This document shows, one piece after another, positions 1-12,230 of a stretch of 64,000 nt of DNA (position 1 is its first letter; every line of letters starts with the position of its first letter). A model generated the notes under the pieces. That model was given only the letters and a program-made list of their open reading frames with translations, was not told where the DNA came from and did no database searches. This DNA comes from Tetragonia tetragonoides (taxonomy: Eukaryota > Streptophyta > Magnoliopsida > Caryophyllales > Aizoaceae), in the NCBI GenBank assembly GCA_038025085.1, contig CM076152.1:30135501-30199500 (forward strand), read 5' to 3'. Position numbers and translations under genes: made by a program.

Positions 1-908
1 GAGGTTTTTCCTGTATCACGTGGTCCCCAGAGAACAATGGAGGGCAATCTATTGCATTTAATGAATTGAGTCCTAGAAATGGGTTTTGTGGGCCTTTGGT
101 TGAAATGAGATTTTTTTTGGTGGGTTTTGAGTTGGGAAAATTTTGTCTAATTTTGGTTGGGATTAAGGAGAAGAAGAATAAGGGAGTGAGTTTTGAGTTT
201 GAGTTTGTGTTTGTGTGTGTTTGAGTTTGATTGCTATTTGGGGGTTTTGGAATTGAAGGGTTCTGGGTAATTTGGGATTGGAAATTTAGGGAAGAGCAAG
301 TTACATTGTAGTTAGGAGGATGAAGTTTGTAGTGATGGTGGTAATTGCTTGGTGATAGAGAAGTCTGAATTTGACATTTAAGTGTTGTTTAGTATGCTAT
401 CAAGCAAGTAAGTGCTTTCACTGGGATGGGTGCATTTGGGTGGGTGTCCTAACTGTTTGAAATTATTGGTTTAAATTGCGACTGAAATTTTAGCCTTGGA
501 GATTAATTTGTGTGGTAAATCTGGGAATTATACAAGAAGCTATGTGTGTAGGGGTTGGTGGGCTATGCTCGTGGTGGTGGTGAATTGGTGATGGTAGTGG
601 CCTGGTATGCTGGGTGGTTGTTATGACACTTATGAGGAAGACTTGGGAGGGGAGAGATAGAGAACAACCATGGTTGGGGAAGGGAGGCAGTGTGATTATG
701 GCTACTGGCTAAGTGAGAATGGGGAGGTGAAAATGATGGATTTTCTATCAAATTAAAGTAAGGGTAAAAGGGGAAAGACATAAAAAACTAACGGAAAAAT
801 AGAATAAAGGGCACGGGGTGGGAGATTTAAAATGTACAAGCCTACCGCTTGGATTTGCAAAATGAGATGTTCTACTAATTGAAAAAGCCATAACCTCAGG
901 CCTAGCAA
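1..908. other. no recognised gene
   Basis: The stretch is rich in G and T on the plus strand. Its few open frames are short and of low complexity, and none resembles a known protein family. The left edge could belong to an intron or exon of a gene outside the window, but nothing here decides that. Confidence 0.4.
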
Positions 909-1290
909 TTGGAAAATCCCTATTATCTTTCTCCTACCTCACGTCTGTCACGCCCAGAGGCCCAGCAATGGCTGCCCAGACCCTCCCATTCCCACTTTCT
1001 CTCTCCTACCGGCTCTGTCATGCTACCGGTGGCCGGCGAAAGTAGTGAATTTCCGGCGAAGCCCACCGGTGAGACCACCACGCATAACCATAGAGACCAG
1101 CGGAAATCGGTGATGGTCGACGAGGAAACCATCGGCGATCTCGCCAGTCGTCGGCAAGACAACAACCTCCGCAGGATTCGTTGGACTCCGGCGAGGCCAC
1201 CGGTAGCGAAATGTGGTGGGTCTGGCAGCGGAGGTTGGGTAGCTCGGGTATGGGTCGACGATTGTCTCACCGGAGATTCGCGACACTAGC
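909..1290. other. GC-rich block, open on both strands, function unknown
   Basis: This block is clearly richer in GC than its surroundings and stays open for 126 codons on the plus strand and about 115 codons on the minus strand. It ends exactly where the solo LTR begins, and the host sequence resumes at 4047 with purine-rich GA repeats. It could be the start of a minus-strand gene with a CT-rich leader (the LTR sitting between leader and coding part), or a gene scrap carried by a transposon. Neither reading frame resembles a family I know, so I make no function call. Confidence 0.2.
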
Positions 1291-1551
1291 TGTAATATCG
1301 CGTAAATTATTTAGTTGAATAATTTATTTATTTGATTATTTATTTTGGTAAATATTTATTGGTTTTGGATTTAAACATTTAAAAGAAAAAGAAAAGGGAA
1401 TTTCGGATTTTAATTTAAAAAAAATTTAGAAATCAGTTTCTGAGTGGTTTTGTGTTGCTCTAATTGTATCTTGTGTTCAAGTCTTCCCTCTCTAATCTTT
1501 ATGCCTATTAAAAAGAAAAGGGGTCTCCTTCTCTTTCATTCACGGTGTCAC

Positions 1552-1748
1552 AGTGCTTTATATTTTCAGAGAGGCGAATGCGCTTGCTAACTACATAGCA
1601 CACCATGGCCACTCCTGTCTACAAATGAGCTCTTGGTCTACCTCTTTTGACCCATCCCTTACCAATCTTTTGGTTAGGGATTCTTTAGACTAACCACTGA
1701 GTTGTATGGTTGTCTTGACTTTTCAAAAAAAGAAAATTAAAAAAAAAA
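1552..1748 (+). mobile_element. 5'-truncated LINE fragment (RNase H tail)
   Basis: The fragment is bounded by a perfect 12-base duplication TCACGGTGTCAC (1540-1551 and 1749-1760) and ends in an A-rich tail, the marks of target-primed reverse transcription. Its plus strand reads REANALANYIAHHGHSC and further residues to a stop, which resembles the end of the RNase H domain in plant L1-type LINEs. Only about 200 bp were inserted. It lies inside the solo LTR and is therefore younger than that LTR. Confidence 0.75.
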
Positions 1749-2803
1749 TCACGGTGTCACGCTTAAAAGAAAACAAAAAAAACCCCTCTTCTCTTTCTCC
1801 TTCTACCTCACGCACCAAACACCACCATCACCACCATCACCACCATCTTCTTTGCCTTCTCTCTCTCGGCCTGCTGCTCCGGCATGTGTCACGGTGACTG
1901 ATTGCCGGCGTTTTCTCTCTCCTTGTTTTCTGTTCGTGCGAACTCCCTGCTCCGCCTCTGTTTAGTTGCTGTCGCTGCTGCTGTGTTGATTGCGGGCCAT
2001 CGACCACCAGGCGATGGTGCTCGACCCAAATTCATCAACCTTTGTCCTTCTGTTCTGATTGGTAACCAAACCCTAGAACCCTAAATTATTCTTGATGCTA
2101 TATAATTGAGTTTTCTGAACTGGGTTTAATTTATATGGTCTGATTTTAATGGGTACTTATTTCTGATTGAACTAAAGAGTGAAAATTTACTACTGTTATT
2201 TGACTGGTGTGATGCTCAGCATGTTTATTGGTATAAATTGACAGCCACTGATTTGTATATGCTTAGGGGAGGTGATCTAGTTTCTGTAAAAATAGAATAA
2301 AATAAGTTGATATTGCCTTGGTAAAACAATGTTATATGCTAGATGCCTAAACTACATGTTGCTAACAAACATGATGTAATCTTGCAAGGAAACAGTTTGT
2401 GGAATGTTATTAGAGGAAATAGTGATGGAAAGTGGCAGTAGAACATATGGTGGAAGTAATTTCATATTTCTGTTTTTGGTGGTGTTTATACTGATCTTGG
2501 TGCGAGAATACTTGCTTAAATTATGTGTTAGATGGGCTGAATCATGATTAAAGTGTCTTGCCTTTGTTAATTTGGAGAACTACTACACCTTTTAAATGTG
2601 TATTGGTTGTTATGGATAAACTTATGAGAATTGAATTGGAACAAAATGAGCCCATTTGTGAACAATGGTGCTTCTGATATGAGAAAGATGATTGTGTGAC
2701 CTCAGACTTGAGGTTGGTTTGTTTTAAGACATTAGTACTTAATTTGAACAGTTGACGGCAATATATCTTTGACTATTGGCAGCCTTTTAGTTGTAGAATA
2801 CAC

Positions 2804-2816
2804 GGGGGGGGGGGGG
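2804..2816. repeat. run of 13 G
   Basis: An unbroken run of 13 G on the plus strand sits just before the tandem array in the solo LTR. Its length is error-prone in sequencing. Confidence 0.9.
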
Positions 2817-2820
2817 TTAT

Positions 2821-3160
2821 GCCACCGTGGAGGTAACTATAGGTTTTTGGACTCCTCCCTAGTTGAAGAGCACACAACGGTTACTGTGGAGGCATCTAGG
2901 GTAGGTTTTATTGAGACTCTCCTCCCTACTTGAAGAACACATAGGACTGTGGTTATGGCTACTGTGGAGGCATTTAGGGTAGGTTTTCTCTCTAGCTGAA
3001 GAGCACACATGTTATTGTGGAGGCAGTTATGGTAGATTAACTCTAGCTGAAGAGCACACAGGAATCTGTGGAGGCAGTTAAGGTAGAGTATATTGAATAT
3101 TAGATTACCTTCTAACTGAAGAGCACACGATTGATCGTGGAGGCAGTTAGGAGAGGTGTG
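2821..3160. repeat. degenerate tandem array, about five units of 51-69 bp
   Basis: Five units begin near 2860, 2927, 2993, 3044 and 3113, with a partial unit before them. Each carries the core GAAGAGCACACA, then 5-15 variable bases, then TGTGGAGGCAGTTA or a close variant. The spacers vary in length while the core is kept. It lies inside the solo LTR, where such arrays are often enhancer-like or replication-slippage products; no function is shown here. Confidence 0.8.
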
Positions 3161-4368
3161 CACACTACGGACTTGGCCATTAGAACTGAATTGATGTGAG
3201 ATAAGGACTCATGTCCTGATTGTCGAGATTGCGATCTCTAGAGCCGTTCTATTCCCTCTAATAAGTGAAATAATGGTCTGAAACTCTTGAGACTATGAGA
3301 ATTGGCGAATTATTATGTTTGTGTGATGTGTTTTTGTGTCTGCATGAAAATAAGCTTGAATGGATTGTTGTATGAGATATGAAGGTGAACTTGTATATTT
3401 TGCGTGCTTGAGAATTACAGTGACAGATTTGCGTGATTTCAAGGTCATAAGACCTATGTCTTATTTGTATTTGACTCGTTGATATATTTCCTAATTATAA
3501 ATTATTATAAAGATATTATGTTTTATTATTTCGATAAAATGCTTGGTTACACAGCCTTGCTGATTGGATGTTTTTCTTTTTATGTGTGTGTTGTCCATTT
3601 ACTTATGGTGGGCCTATGATGAACCTTTTGCGGCTTAACTGCAACTGTGGGAGTAGATTGGAGTATGTTTACAGGTTGATTGCTTATGAAGACCCCGTTC
3701 TCTAGATGGACCAGATGATGGAAGGATGTTAAGTTGATTATTTTTTTGTAGTCATATTTTTCAGTTGATGTAATAGATAGTTCTTTATAGCGTTATTTGG
3801 TTTGTTGGGATTTTGTAATGTTTGCCTTGCAGTCATTCTTACGAGTGAGTGTGACAGTGATGCTCCGAATTTGGTTAGGAGGAGTCTTTCGCTGTAAAGT
3901 TTGGTTTTGTTTTATTTTCTGTTTAAGCAGGTTTTTATTTAGTCGATAACTTGGGATGTCTATTTACAACGGAAATTCTGCCCGATTTTCGGCTCGAGTT
4001 TATTCATTTTTGGTTATTTATAATTTAGAAAATCCGGGGTGTTACACTAGTTGTGGTAGAGGCTGTCTGAGATGGGGGGTTGGACGGAGGAGAGAGAGTA
4101 GGGAAGGGATGAGAGAGAGAGTGAGGGTGGTGGTTGCTGTGTTGTTGAATTTTTTTTAATTTCTTTTTCTTTTTTAAATGATTAATCTCAGCTATTGAAT
4201 CACATAAATGAGTGGATGAGGTCTGCTCTCTTGCTCTCACCCCAACCCATGCTCTCATATGAACCCAACCCTATATATATATTAAAAGAATATAAAACCT
4301 AAGCTACTAATTAAAGCCCAAAAGCCCAAACTAAAAGGCAAATTTAAAGCAAGAGAAAAATAGCCCGT

Positions 4369-4496
4369 CTTGTGTGGACTTAGTCCACCGTCGACCAAGG
4401 AATAATCAAGGATATAGTGCAAATACTTTAGGGACATAAAATATATTTTTAAAAAGATTTGGTCTTTTGGTCCACCGTGGACTAAGTCTACACAAG
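4369..4496. repeat. foldback MITE, 128 bp
   Basis: The left arm CTTGTGTGGACTTAGTCCAC is matched by the inverted right arm CTTGTGTAGACTTAGTCCAC. The arms then continue with a further stretch of partial pairing (CGTCGACCAA against GGTGGACCAA). The arms enclose an AT-rich loop. There is no coding content. The superfamily is not decided because no clear target duplication is seen. Confidence 0.6.
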
Positions 4497-4699
4497 ATTT
4501 TTTAAGAGAAAAAACCCTACATTTGCTGCGGTCAAACTACTCACTCAATAAATCAGTTATTTATTTTAATTAATGTCGTAGATTTAGACATTTAGTTGTC
4601 TTGGACAATGTTATCTATTTATCATTTGTACTAATATTTTGTGGATGAACTTTTTTTTATTAAGTAATGGACGTTATTCTAAAAGAATCAGGAAAAATT

Positions 4700-4890
4700 G
4701 GCCTATTCGGATCGGATTGAATTAGAAAAAATAGTCTGGATTGGATTTTGACTCAAAAATATGAATCCAAAATTACTTTGGATTGGATTTGAACTCAAAA
4801 TTTTGAGTCCAAACTTTTGAGTCCAAAATTTTTTGGATTGGATTTGGAATAGGTCATTAATCCAATTCAAAGTCCAAAATTTCACCCATA
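4700..4890. repeat. short dispersed repeats of TTGGATTGGATTTG / GAGTCCAAA
   Basis: Several copies of TTGGATTGGATTT and of GAGTCCAAA(A/C)TTTT lie close together in both orientations. The segment has subterminal-repeat character like that of non-autonomous hAT elements, but I could not define ends or a target duplication. Confidence 0.35.
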
Positions 4891-5732
4891 GTAATTAGTT
4901 GTAAGTTTTATTTATATGACTTTTTGCCTTTCGGTAGTGAATTGTGTTTGATATATTGTTCATTTTACATTTTATTGGCACCCAGTCTTCGAATTTTAGG
5001 ATCTTCTACTTCACAAAAGAGCAAATTACAAATGTTCTTCTTAAGCGAAATAGAACACAAATTGAGGCTACCTCCGCACTTGCATAATCTCCCTTTAGAT
5101 GAAGCAATCAGAGAGCAGCTTGAATCCATCTTCTTGGACAAGGTATTTTGTTTGTTGTAAACCTAATTTCCTTCAAGTTCATTTTTTATTTGCTTGTATT
5201 ATGTTGTAACTATTTCCCTTTCCTTCTCTTTTTTCCTCTCCAAATTTAACATGGTGAAGGTCATTGCAAAATTAGGTCTCTGTGTATCAGTTTACGATAT
5301 CAAATCGGTCGATGGCGGTTTTATCTTAGCCAGTGAAGATGCTCCAACTTATACGGTGCGTTCTTGGTTTATTCATCTATTTTATTATGTTATTTGATCA
5401 AAAAGGAAATAAGAAAACAACCTTGTTTGGTTTTCTTTCAAATTCCTGTAAGTTCTGTGTTGAATTCTGAAATTTGATATGCTTAGGGGGGTAGAATATG
5501 GCCAATTGGGCCGGATAAGAAAGAGAATCCTGGTAGTCTGTTGATCAACTTTGTAAGTGGAATTATTTGGGAATAGCCAAAAAGACTCTTTCAATAGTGA
5601 GTAGCCACACAAAGGGGTTCTCCTTGGGATCAGCCAAAGGAGCCGGAGGTGCTTGATGTGTTGAAGAATTTATTTACTTTTGCAATTTACACTATTTTGT
5701 CTGTGGGTGACATTTTGTTTCGTATTTTTCTA

Positions 5733-6055
5733 GATGAGGTTTGTGGGTTTTGGGCGGGATAAGGAGAGAAATATATTGTGGTGTAATGCTGTCGTTGCGA
5801 TATTTTGGTGTCTTTGGCACTTTGGCTGGGAGGAATGCCCGGGTTTTCTACAGGGTGACCATTTCAGCTGATTTGCTGTGGCATAGAGTCAGTTATTTAA
5901 CATCAATGTGGGCTAGAGCTGTGAGGGAATGTAGGGGTTATACTATTACTACTATTCTGCGTAACCGGGCTAATGTGTAATTAACATCTTCGTAGAGGAC
6001 ATGTTTTCCTCCTTGTACTTTTGACACTTCATTAGTTCATTAATATAATAGTCAT
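5733..6055 (+). mobile_element. LINE 3'-end fragment in RPC8 intron
   Basis: From about 5733 the plus strand reads MRFVGFGRDKERNILWCNA and, after a frameshift near 5825, the tail RVSYLTSMWARAVRE. This matches the end of the LINE at 7764-8003 residue for residue in many places. The non-coding tail ends with AT-rich sequence near 6055. I did not find a convincing target duplication. It lies in the second intron of the RPC8-like gene. Confidence 0.65.
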
Positions 6056-7095
6056 TAACTGTGTAAGACGATAGAAGCTGCCAAGTGCTTACAACTAGGA
6101 AGAATTTAGAATTGGATAGTATACCTCAAGACAATCATGATAAATTTGGGTGGATGAGCAATCTTTGTTTTGACTTTTGAGTACACAAGGATCTTATAAC
6201 AATTGCTATAGTAATCATTTTGTTTTGCTCTGCTTCTAATTTCTTGGACACTAGTTGTTTTTTTCTTGCTTGTCAAAATTTTGGATACTAGTTATTATGT
6301 CAGAAAGTGCTATCAATCTCTTAAGGAATAGCAACACTCCATGTGGGCTAGCATATTGGATATTTCTTAACTATCTCCTCCTCCATTTCTCTTTTGATAT
6401 GGCTCCAGCCCATCAACTTGAAAGAGATAGCATTGCACTAATTAATCCTCTGAAGGCAGGACTTGGAGGCTTAGCAATTTACTTGTTTGATTGATGTTTT
6501 GGAATTTAGGCTAGCATAAGCTTTATCGTTGTTATATCTTGCGCTTGTCTTGGGATAACCGTGTTGCTCGCAAGCTTGTACATGTGCAGTTGTAGATTCT
6601 GAAAGGATGTGTTACTGAATTATGCCCAGGACTCTGTTGTTTGTGATTAAAAGACAAAAGAAAGCAGAAAACATCCAGTGCACTTTGTTCTTGAAGATAG
6701 TTGTAAGATAAAGCTCCTCTTCTTAGTGCGAATGAGACAGGAGCTATAACTATAAGATGCTTCTCTTTAGACTCTGCTGTAGATGTTAAGGTGCTCAACT
6801 GTTGAGGTATCATCTTTGAACCTAGGTGTTAGGTGGAGCTTGGGGCGTGCTTTAATCTCAACTATCTTCAGCTACAACAATCCATGTGGCAGAAAATTAG
6901 GTGTGAAATTTGTTGCTCCTTGTTTAGAGTTGTAAATGAGCATGTTACTCTTTTAATGTTCAAGCTCATTTGATGTCTTTGTGCTTGATCTCGAGTTCTA
7001 GCCCAGACTGGAAAAGCTATTTTTGCTTGGCTCATGTTCAGCATAAATTCAATTAGCCAAGCTAATAAACGAGCTTATGTCCATATATGGTTCTT

Positions 7096-8085
7096 ATGCT
7101 AGCCCGTGGAAATTCATTTCGCAAGTATCTTCCCACTTCCTTTCACATGTTGAGTTTGAACTTGGAAATGGTGCACGAGTTAGATTCTGGGAGGATATTT
7201 GGAGGGAGGGTCAGCCTTTTCGCACAAGGTTCCCTAGGTTGTTTCAGTTATCCGCTCTTCGTGATGGTGTAGTGGCAGATTTCTTTTCGATGCGGAGTGG
7301 TTCCTGGAATTTACATCTCCGACGTCCACCTCATGATAGGGAGATGGAGGAGCTCACTTCACTCTTAGAAATTCTGGGTCCTATTCAGCTTTCGGGTTCG
7401 GATGATTCTAGGAGATGGGTTGGAGATTCTTCGGGGGAGTTCTCTTGCAGGTCCTTCTTTCGGGATTTGGGGACACCTTTCCCTCGGTTTCCTCTAGCAG
7501 ACTTTATTTGGAAGGCGAAAGTACCCATGAAGGTGAAGGCATTTGTGTGGACGTTGGTGCTGGATAGGGTTAACACAAATGACCTAAGGCAGTGGAGGAG
7601 ACCCGGGGTGCCTCTGTCACCTGATATCTGTTTGTTATGTCGGTCTAGTTGTGAGACGTCTGCACATCTTTTTCTATGGTGTGATGTGGCAAATAGTCTT
7701 TGGCATCGGCTGATTCCGGGCGAGGTGTGGATTTATCCTTCTACTGTTGAGGCATTTTTGTAGATGCGATTTCGTGGTTTTGGAGGTGGAAAGGAGAGGA
7801 GGTTGCTGTGGCGCAATGCCTATTTTGCGATTTTGTGGTGCATCTGGTTAGAGTGGAATGCACGAGTGTTTAAGGGGATATCAGCAACTCCTGCGATGCT
7901 TTGGGAGAGAATCACCTATTTAGCTTCTTTATGGGCTAGGGCTGCTGGGGCTTTCAGGGATTATACTATTACTGATATTCAGAGGAATTGGGGTAATCTG
8001 TAAATGTTTTATATAGAGGATACCTTATCCTCTATTCTTCTGTACATTTGAATTCTTATCAATGTACTTATTCTTTAAAAAAAAA
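7096..8085 (+). mobile_element. 5'-truncated L1-type LINE with zf-RVT domain
   Basis: The insert is flanked by the nine-base duplication ATGGTTCTT (7087-7095 and 8086-8094) and ends in a run of A. It reads SPWKFISQVSSHFLSHVEF, then FWEDIWREGQPF, then the zinc-binding reverse-transcriptase domain with CLLCRSSCETSAHLFLWC (Cys..Cys..His..Cys), typical of the C-terminal part of plant LINE ORF2. One in-frame TAG (7761-7763) breaks the frame, so it is inactive. It sits in the second intron of the RPC8-like gene, about 1 kb downstream of a related fragment (5733-6055). Confidence 0.85.
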
Positions 8086-8872
8086 ATGGTTCTTTTATTC
8101 AAACAGGGGAAAAAGCTTGTTTAAAGGCCGTTTGCACATAAAAATATTTCCTTTTAAAGAAGAATCTTCAAGATTTTCAAAATCACAAATGTATAGTATG
8201 TTGATCTAGACGAGGAGGCTGGCTCGGGTGTTATTTCCAGATGTGTGTCTAATATCTAATGTGCCACCAAGACAGTGAGAGTTCCTTGTTCCTGTTTTAT
8301 GATGGTGGTCTGGGTTTTGTGGGTCAGGCTAATTTGCCTGCAGGGCGAATTCTTTGCATTCCCTGGTTTGTTTGTACAACTTCTGCAGATTTGTTTCCCA
8401 AAGCTGGGAAGGGGAAGGAGCATGTGCATTGTGCAATTGGGTTTGTTTATACTGGGGCATTTGATCTCTGTGTTATTTGGGCATTTGGTTGAGTTTTCAT
8501 GCCTGCTTGATTCGTATGTATTCTCTCAGCAAACTGATCATTCTCCTATTTGTTTTGTTGCGAAGCAGTTATATTGTCTATTTCAGTGACAATTACTTAC
8601 TAATGAAGTACTTCTCTTTGACTTTTTAAAGGGACAGATGCACACACATAATTACTTTTTCTTCCTGTGTCTATGCTTCTTTTTGTTTGCAGATCGTGTT
8701 TCGGATGATCATGTTCCGGCCATATGTGGGAGAAATCATTGCTGCAAAACTTAAAAGAGTCAAACTTAAATGGTTTACGCTGTATGTGCTGATTACTTAG
8801 CAAACCCACAATGTTTCAAAGTATTGATACACATTTTTGGTAGTCTTGCATTTCACTAATTCCTCCAACAAA

Positions 8873-9017
8873 CTAGTGATATGGTAGTCTTGCATTAGGT
8901 GAACACTTGTGATATGGTAGTCTTGCATTAGGTGAACACTATTGATACACACTAGTTATCCTCCATTTTGTATTCTTTCACTATTTGATTAATAAAAAAT
9001 TTCTCTTATCTAAAAAA
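8873..9017 (+). mobile_element. short poly(A) retro-insert with 18-bp target duplication
   Basis: An 18-base direct repeat beginning ACTAATTCCTCCAACAAA flanks the insert (8855-8872 and 9018-9035). The insert ends in AT-rich sequence and seven A, which marks it as a retrotransposition product, probably the extreme 3' end of a LINE. Inside it, a 31-32-bp segment beginning GTGATATGGTAGTCTTGC occurs twice in tandem. It lies in an RPC8 intron. Confidence 0.7.
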
Positions 9018-9832
9018 ACTAATTCCTCCAACAAAAGGAAAAAAGTGTTACTTTTATTTCATTATTTGGCGGTTCAATTAGTGTGCATCATACTTGAGAA
9101 TTAGTGGTGTGGAGTCTGTCAGAATACTATGAATCAATATTAGACCACTAAAAAGGTGTGAGAGCTATTCCGTATCATTGGTATTGAGAAATGTGTGATT
9201 GTTGATTTACATTCAGTATTTGCTGCTTTAAAGTTTTCATGTTAAAATCTCATATTTTACACCACTGAATATACAGCCAGAAGCTTTTGGTTGCTGCTTC
9301 TGAAATTCATGTTATGTGAAGTAATGGCATCTTAATTTTGAACCCATGATACAGTGTCCGTCGGGTTCTTCGATGATATATATATACCTGCCTACTCACT
9401 ACCAAGTAGGGATGGCAATGGGGCGGGGCGGTAGTGGATATAGGTAGATCCATCCCCACACCCACCTGGATATTTCGATTCCGCCACCCGCCCCATCCCC
9501 ACCACGGGTCGGAGATCCCAAATCCACCCCCGCCCCACTTACCCGCCGGGTATCCACCTCCGCTCTATTTATCGGGAGGATATCCATATCCGCTTTATAC
9601 CCGCCCATAAAGAAACGAAGCCCACATCTGAATCTACATCAAATTCACCCAAGATAATTTGCACGGAAAAATGTGAGCTTTTTGATAAGCAATAGCAGTA
9701 GAAAATTTTATATATTTGGTAAAATATGATTTTATATATTTATATATTACATTTTTTATTATTATGTGGGTATGAGGCGGGGCAAATGGGTATGAGGCGG
9801 GGCGGGTAAGCGGGTATAAGGTGGGACGGGGC

Positions 9833-12230
9833 TAGGGCTGGCAAACAGATCAGGTCGGGTCGGGTCGGTTTCGGGTTGAACCCCACTGACCTGATTACTA
9901 AACAGGTCAGAAAACTCGACCCTAACCTGATCTGTTTAATAAACAGGTCAAAAAATCTGACCCTAACCTGATCTGTTACAGATCAGGTCGACCTGAAAAT
10001 GATCTGCGTAACCTGATTTATTTTTGCACACTTCATAGTTCATACTTCATTCAAAAAGTCACTGTAAAATGATTCATAAAAATGATTAACTGAAGTGATG
10101 ATTGCAAAGAGGAATGATTCATAGAAACAAGAGCACAATATCAGTGCATCCCTTTTCTTTCCCAGCATATTCCACTCCATTGTCTATTCTTCACTCCTTG
10201 CAGTCTGCTCTAATGGTGGCACTTTGGCAGCACCTCGCCACCTCCTCAAGTGCTCAAAGCACCTCAAACTCTCAAAGCATGCTGACAGTCATGACAGAGT
10301 TACAAGTTTACAAATTACAAGAACCAAAAAAATCCAAGTTACAAGTTTTCAGAACTTTAAAGTTTAAATCAATGGAACATTGTCGATTCGGTTGCACTTT
10401 CCGGAGTTTCGGCTGCAAAGCCCGATTGAAGTGGACTCTCAACTGGGTTCTCTTTCTCTTCATCGCTCACCTTTAATTTCATTATGAATCTACAAAGCTC
10501 CTCCAATTGTGGTTCAATCAAAGCTACAAAAAAATATAATTAATACGATTATCAAAGAAAACTTAAAAAAAAAACCTAAGGTCTTTAAAATTTACACCAT
10601 ATCAGCTACATATACACAAGATAATATACACTACATATATTCAAAAGATAACTCCCAATACCGAAAAAAATTCACATGCCAGAGGCAAAGTGGCAAACCA
10701 CAGTTAATATTCATGTCCATTAGCTATCTATGGACCCAAACCCAAATCACCAGACAAGTAAAAGAACTTAAAACAGATATGAATTGGGCAATTAGATAAA
10801 TCTTCACCATCAACAACAAGAGGACCATGAGTGGTATAACTAATGAGAATCAGGATCCATTGACGCCTATGAGTAAGACCTATAATAAATGGTGGATTTT
10901 CATGTGTTTCCCAATTTAAAGGGCAAGTCCTGAGACTCCTGACTCAAATTATTCACACTTGTGATCAATTCCATGCCACAGAAATAATATTCTAGCTAAA
11001 GCTTTTCAAATCTCATGAGGCTTCCAGAACAAGATTCATAAATTCAACCCACCAAACAACAAATTTAATTTATGCAGCAATTACTAACCAAAAAAGAAAA
11101 AAAAAAGCCTCTCCTCAACTGCAATTTAATATCATCAAGCAAAGCCGAAATGCAGGCAATTACATATATACTCCATCAAAATAAGAAAACAAAAGACAAT
11201 ATGATTACAACAAATAAATTTGGTGGTATTAATCCTCCATATTTAATACCTTGTCCAAAAGCCCAGTTTCTTAGACAAATCACGGCTTCCACGGTACATG
11301 GCTTCAACGAACTCCGATAAGGATCAAGTACCCGACCATATCATGAGCAAAACCCTCCATCTACATAAAATCAAAAATCAAAAATCAAAACCTTAAAAAA
11401 TTATTTAACAATTTTCCAAGGTACTTTAAACTATTTTTCTTTCACAAACAGAATAGACAATTAAATCTTAAAAAACCAACAAACCCTAAGAATTTTTTTT
11501 AAACAATGAATTCACAAAGTATAAACAAAGTATAAAGAAAATAAGAGAAATAAGAATAACAAATTAAAGAACACAAAGTACTTTACTGATTTGGAGAGAT
11601 CGAGAGATCGAGAGAGTGAGAGTGTGAGACAGAGTGAGTGAGGAAGAGCTTGAAGATGAGGAAGATAGAGAATGAGAGAGAATGAGAGAACTTCTCTCAG
11701 AGAAGTCGAGACAGTGAGAACGAGAGATGGAGAGATGGAGAGAGGAAGAGCCGAAGAGGAAGAAGGAACAGGAAGAACTGAAGAAGAATCGAGAATATGA
11801 GAGAGTGAGAGAGAGTGAGGAAGAGAGAGAAATAGAGAATGATAAATGACGGCAAAAAAAAATGAGGGCTAGGGTTCCGTTTTTCCCTCTTTTATCTCTA
11901 TTTTGGGCTTGGGCTGCTGATTGGTTCATGGGCCTTTTATTTTTTCCACTTCACTTGTTAGATGGGTTAAACGGATCAGGTCGACCCGAACCCGATAAAA
12001 ATCAGGTCGACCTGATCTGTGACCTGACCCATTTAATGTTTTCGGGTTGAGCAGGTAATTTTCAGGTTGAGTAGGTTGAAATTTTCAACCTTAACCTAAC
12101 CCATTTAAGTTTTCGGGTCAATCAGGTCGACCCATTTAATGTTTCGGGTCGAAAATCCCAACCCTAACCCACTTTTTTCGGGTTAGGTTCGGGTCGGGTT
12201 ATCGGGTCGGGTTAGTTTTTGCCAGGCCTA
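9833..12230. mobile_element. non-autonomous hAT element nested in another hAT
   Basis: Ends are TAGGGCTGGCAAA and, inverted, TAGGCCTGGCAAAAAC. The flanks are GACGGGGC and GGCGGGGC, an eight-base duplication with one mismatch, lying in the GC-rich subterminal repeats of the outer element. Subterminal DNA repeats GGTCGGGT and ACAGGTCA-like motifs. The 2.4-kb interior holds a GA-rich segment (11585-11850) and AT-rich DNA, with no recognisable transposase or host gene. Confidence 0.85.
11585..11850. repeat. GA-rich low-complexity segment
   Basis: Imperfect repeats of GAGAGAG, GAGATCGAGAGA and GAAGAGGAAGA on the plus strand, inside the inner hAT. On the minus strand they give a Ser/Leu-rich open frame, which I regard as an artefact of composition. 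Confidence 0.8.

Larger units (their letters stand above)
1291..4046. mobile_element. probable solo LTR of a Ty3/gypsy-type retrotransposon
   Basis: The element starts TGTAATATC and ends GGGGTGTTACA, the TG..CA ends usual for LTRs. The right end is the form often seen just before the primer-binding site in plant gypsy elements, but here no primer-binding site or internal domain follows. The flanks are CTAGC on the left and CTAGT on the right, a five-base target duplication with one mismatch. At 2756 bp it is a large LTR. It carries a nested LINE scrap (1552-1748), a CT/CAC-rich leader-like segment around 1770-1900, a run of 13 G and a tandem array. The assignment as solo LTR is an inference from the termini. 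Confidence 0.6.
4047..5031. other. intergenic, with a foldback element and low-complexity DNA
   Basis: GA-rich sequence (4079-4130) follows the solo LTR. The rest holds the foldback element at 4369-4496, the repeats at 4700-4890, and the presumed leader of the RPC8-like gene just before 5032. No gene is visible. Confidence 0.5.

Noticed and set aside
2821..3160. CRISPR-like look of constant core and variable spacers
   Set aside because: Plant nuclear DNA, irregular unit length, diverged cores and location inside an LTR; it is a tandem repeat.
2837..3163. Minus-strand frame with repeated Cys-Ala-Leu-Gln
   Set aside because: It is the shadow of the tandem array; the repeat period explains the open frame.
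11564..11929. Minus-strand open frame rich in Ser and Leu
   Set aside because: It is the translation of a GA/CT-rich tract in a hAT element; low complexity and no domain.
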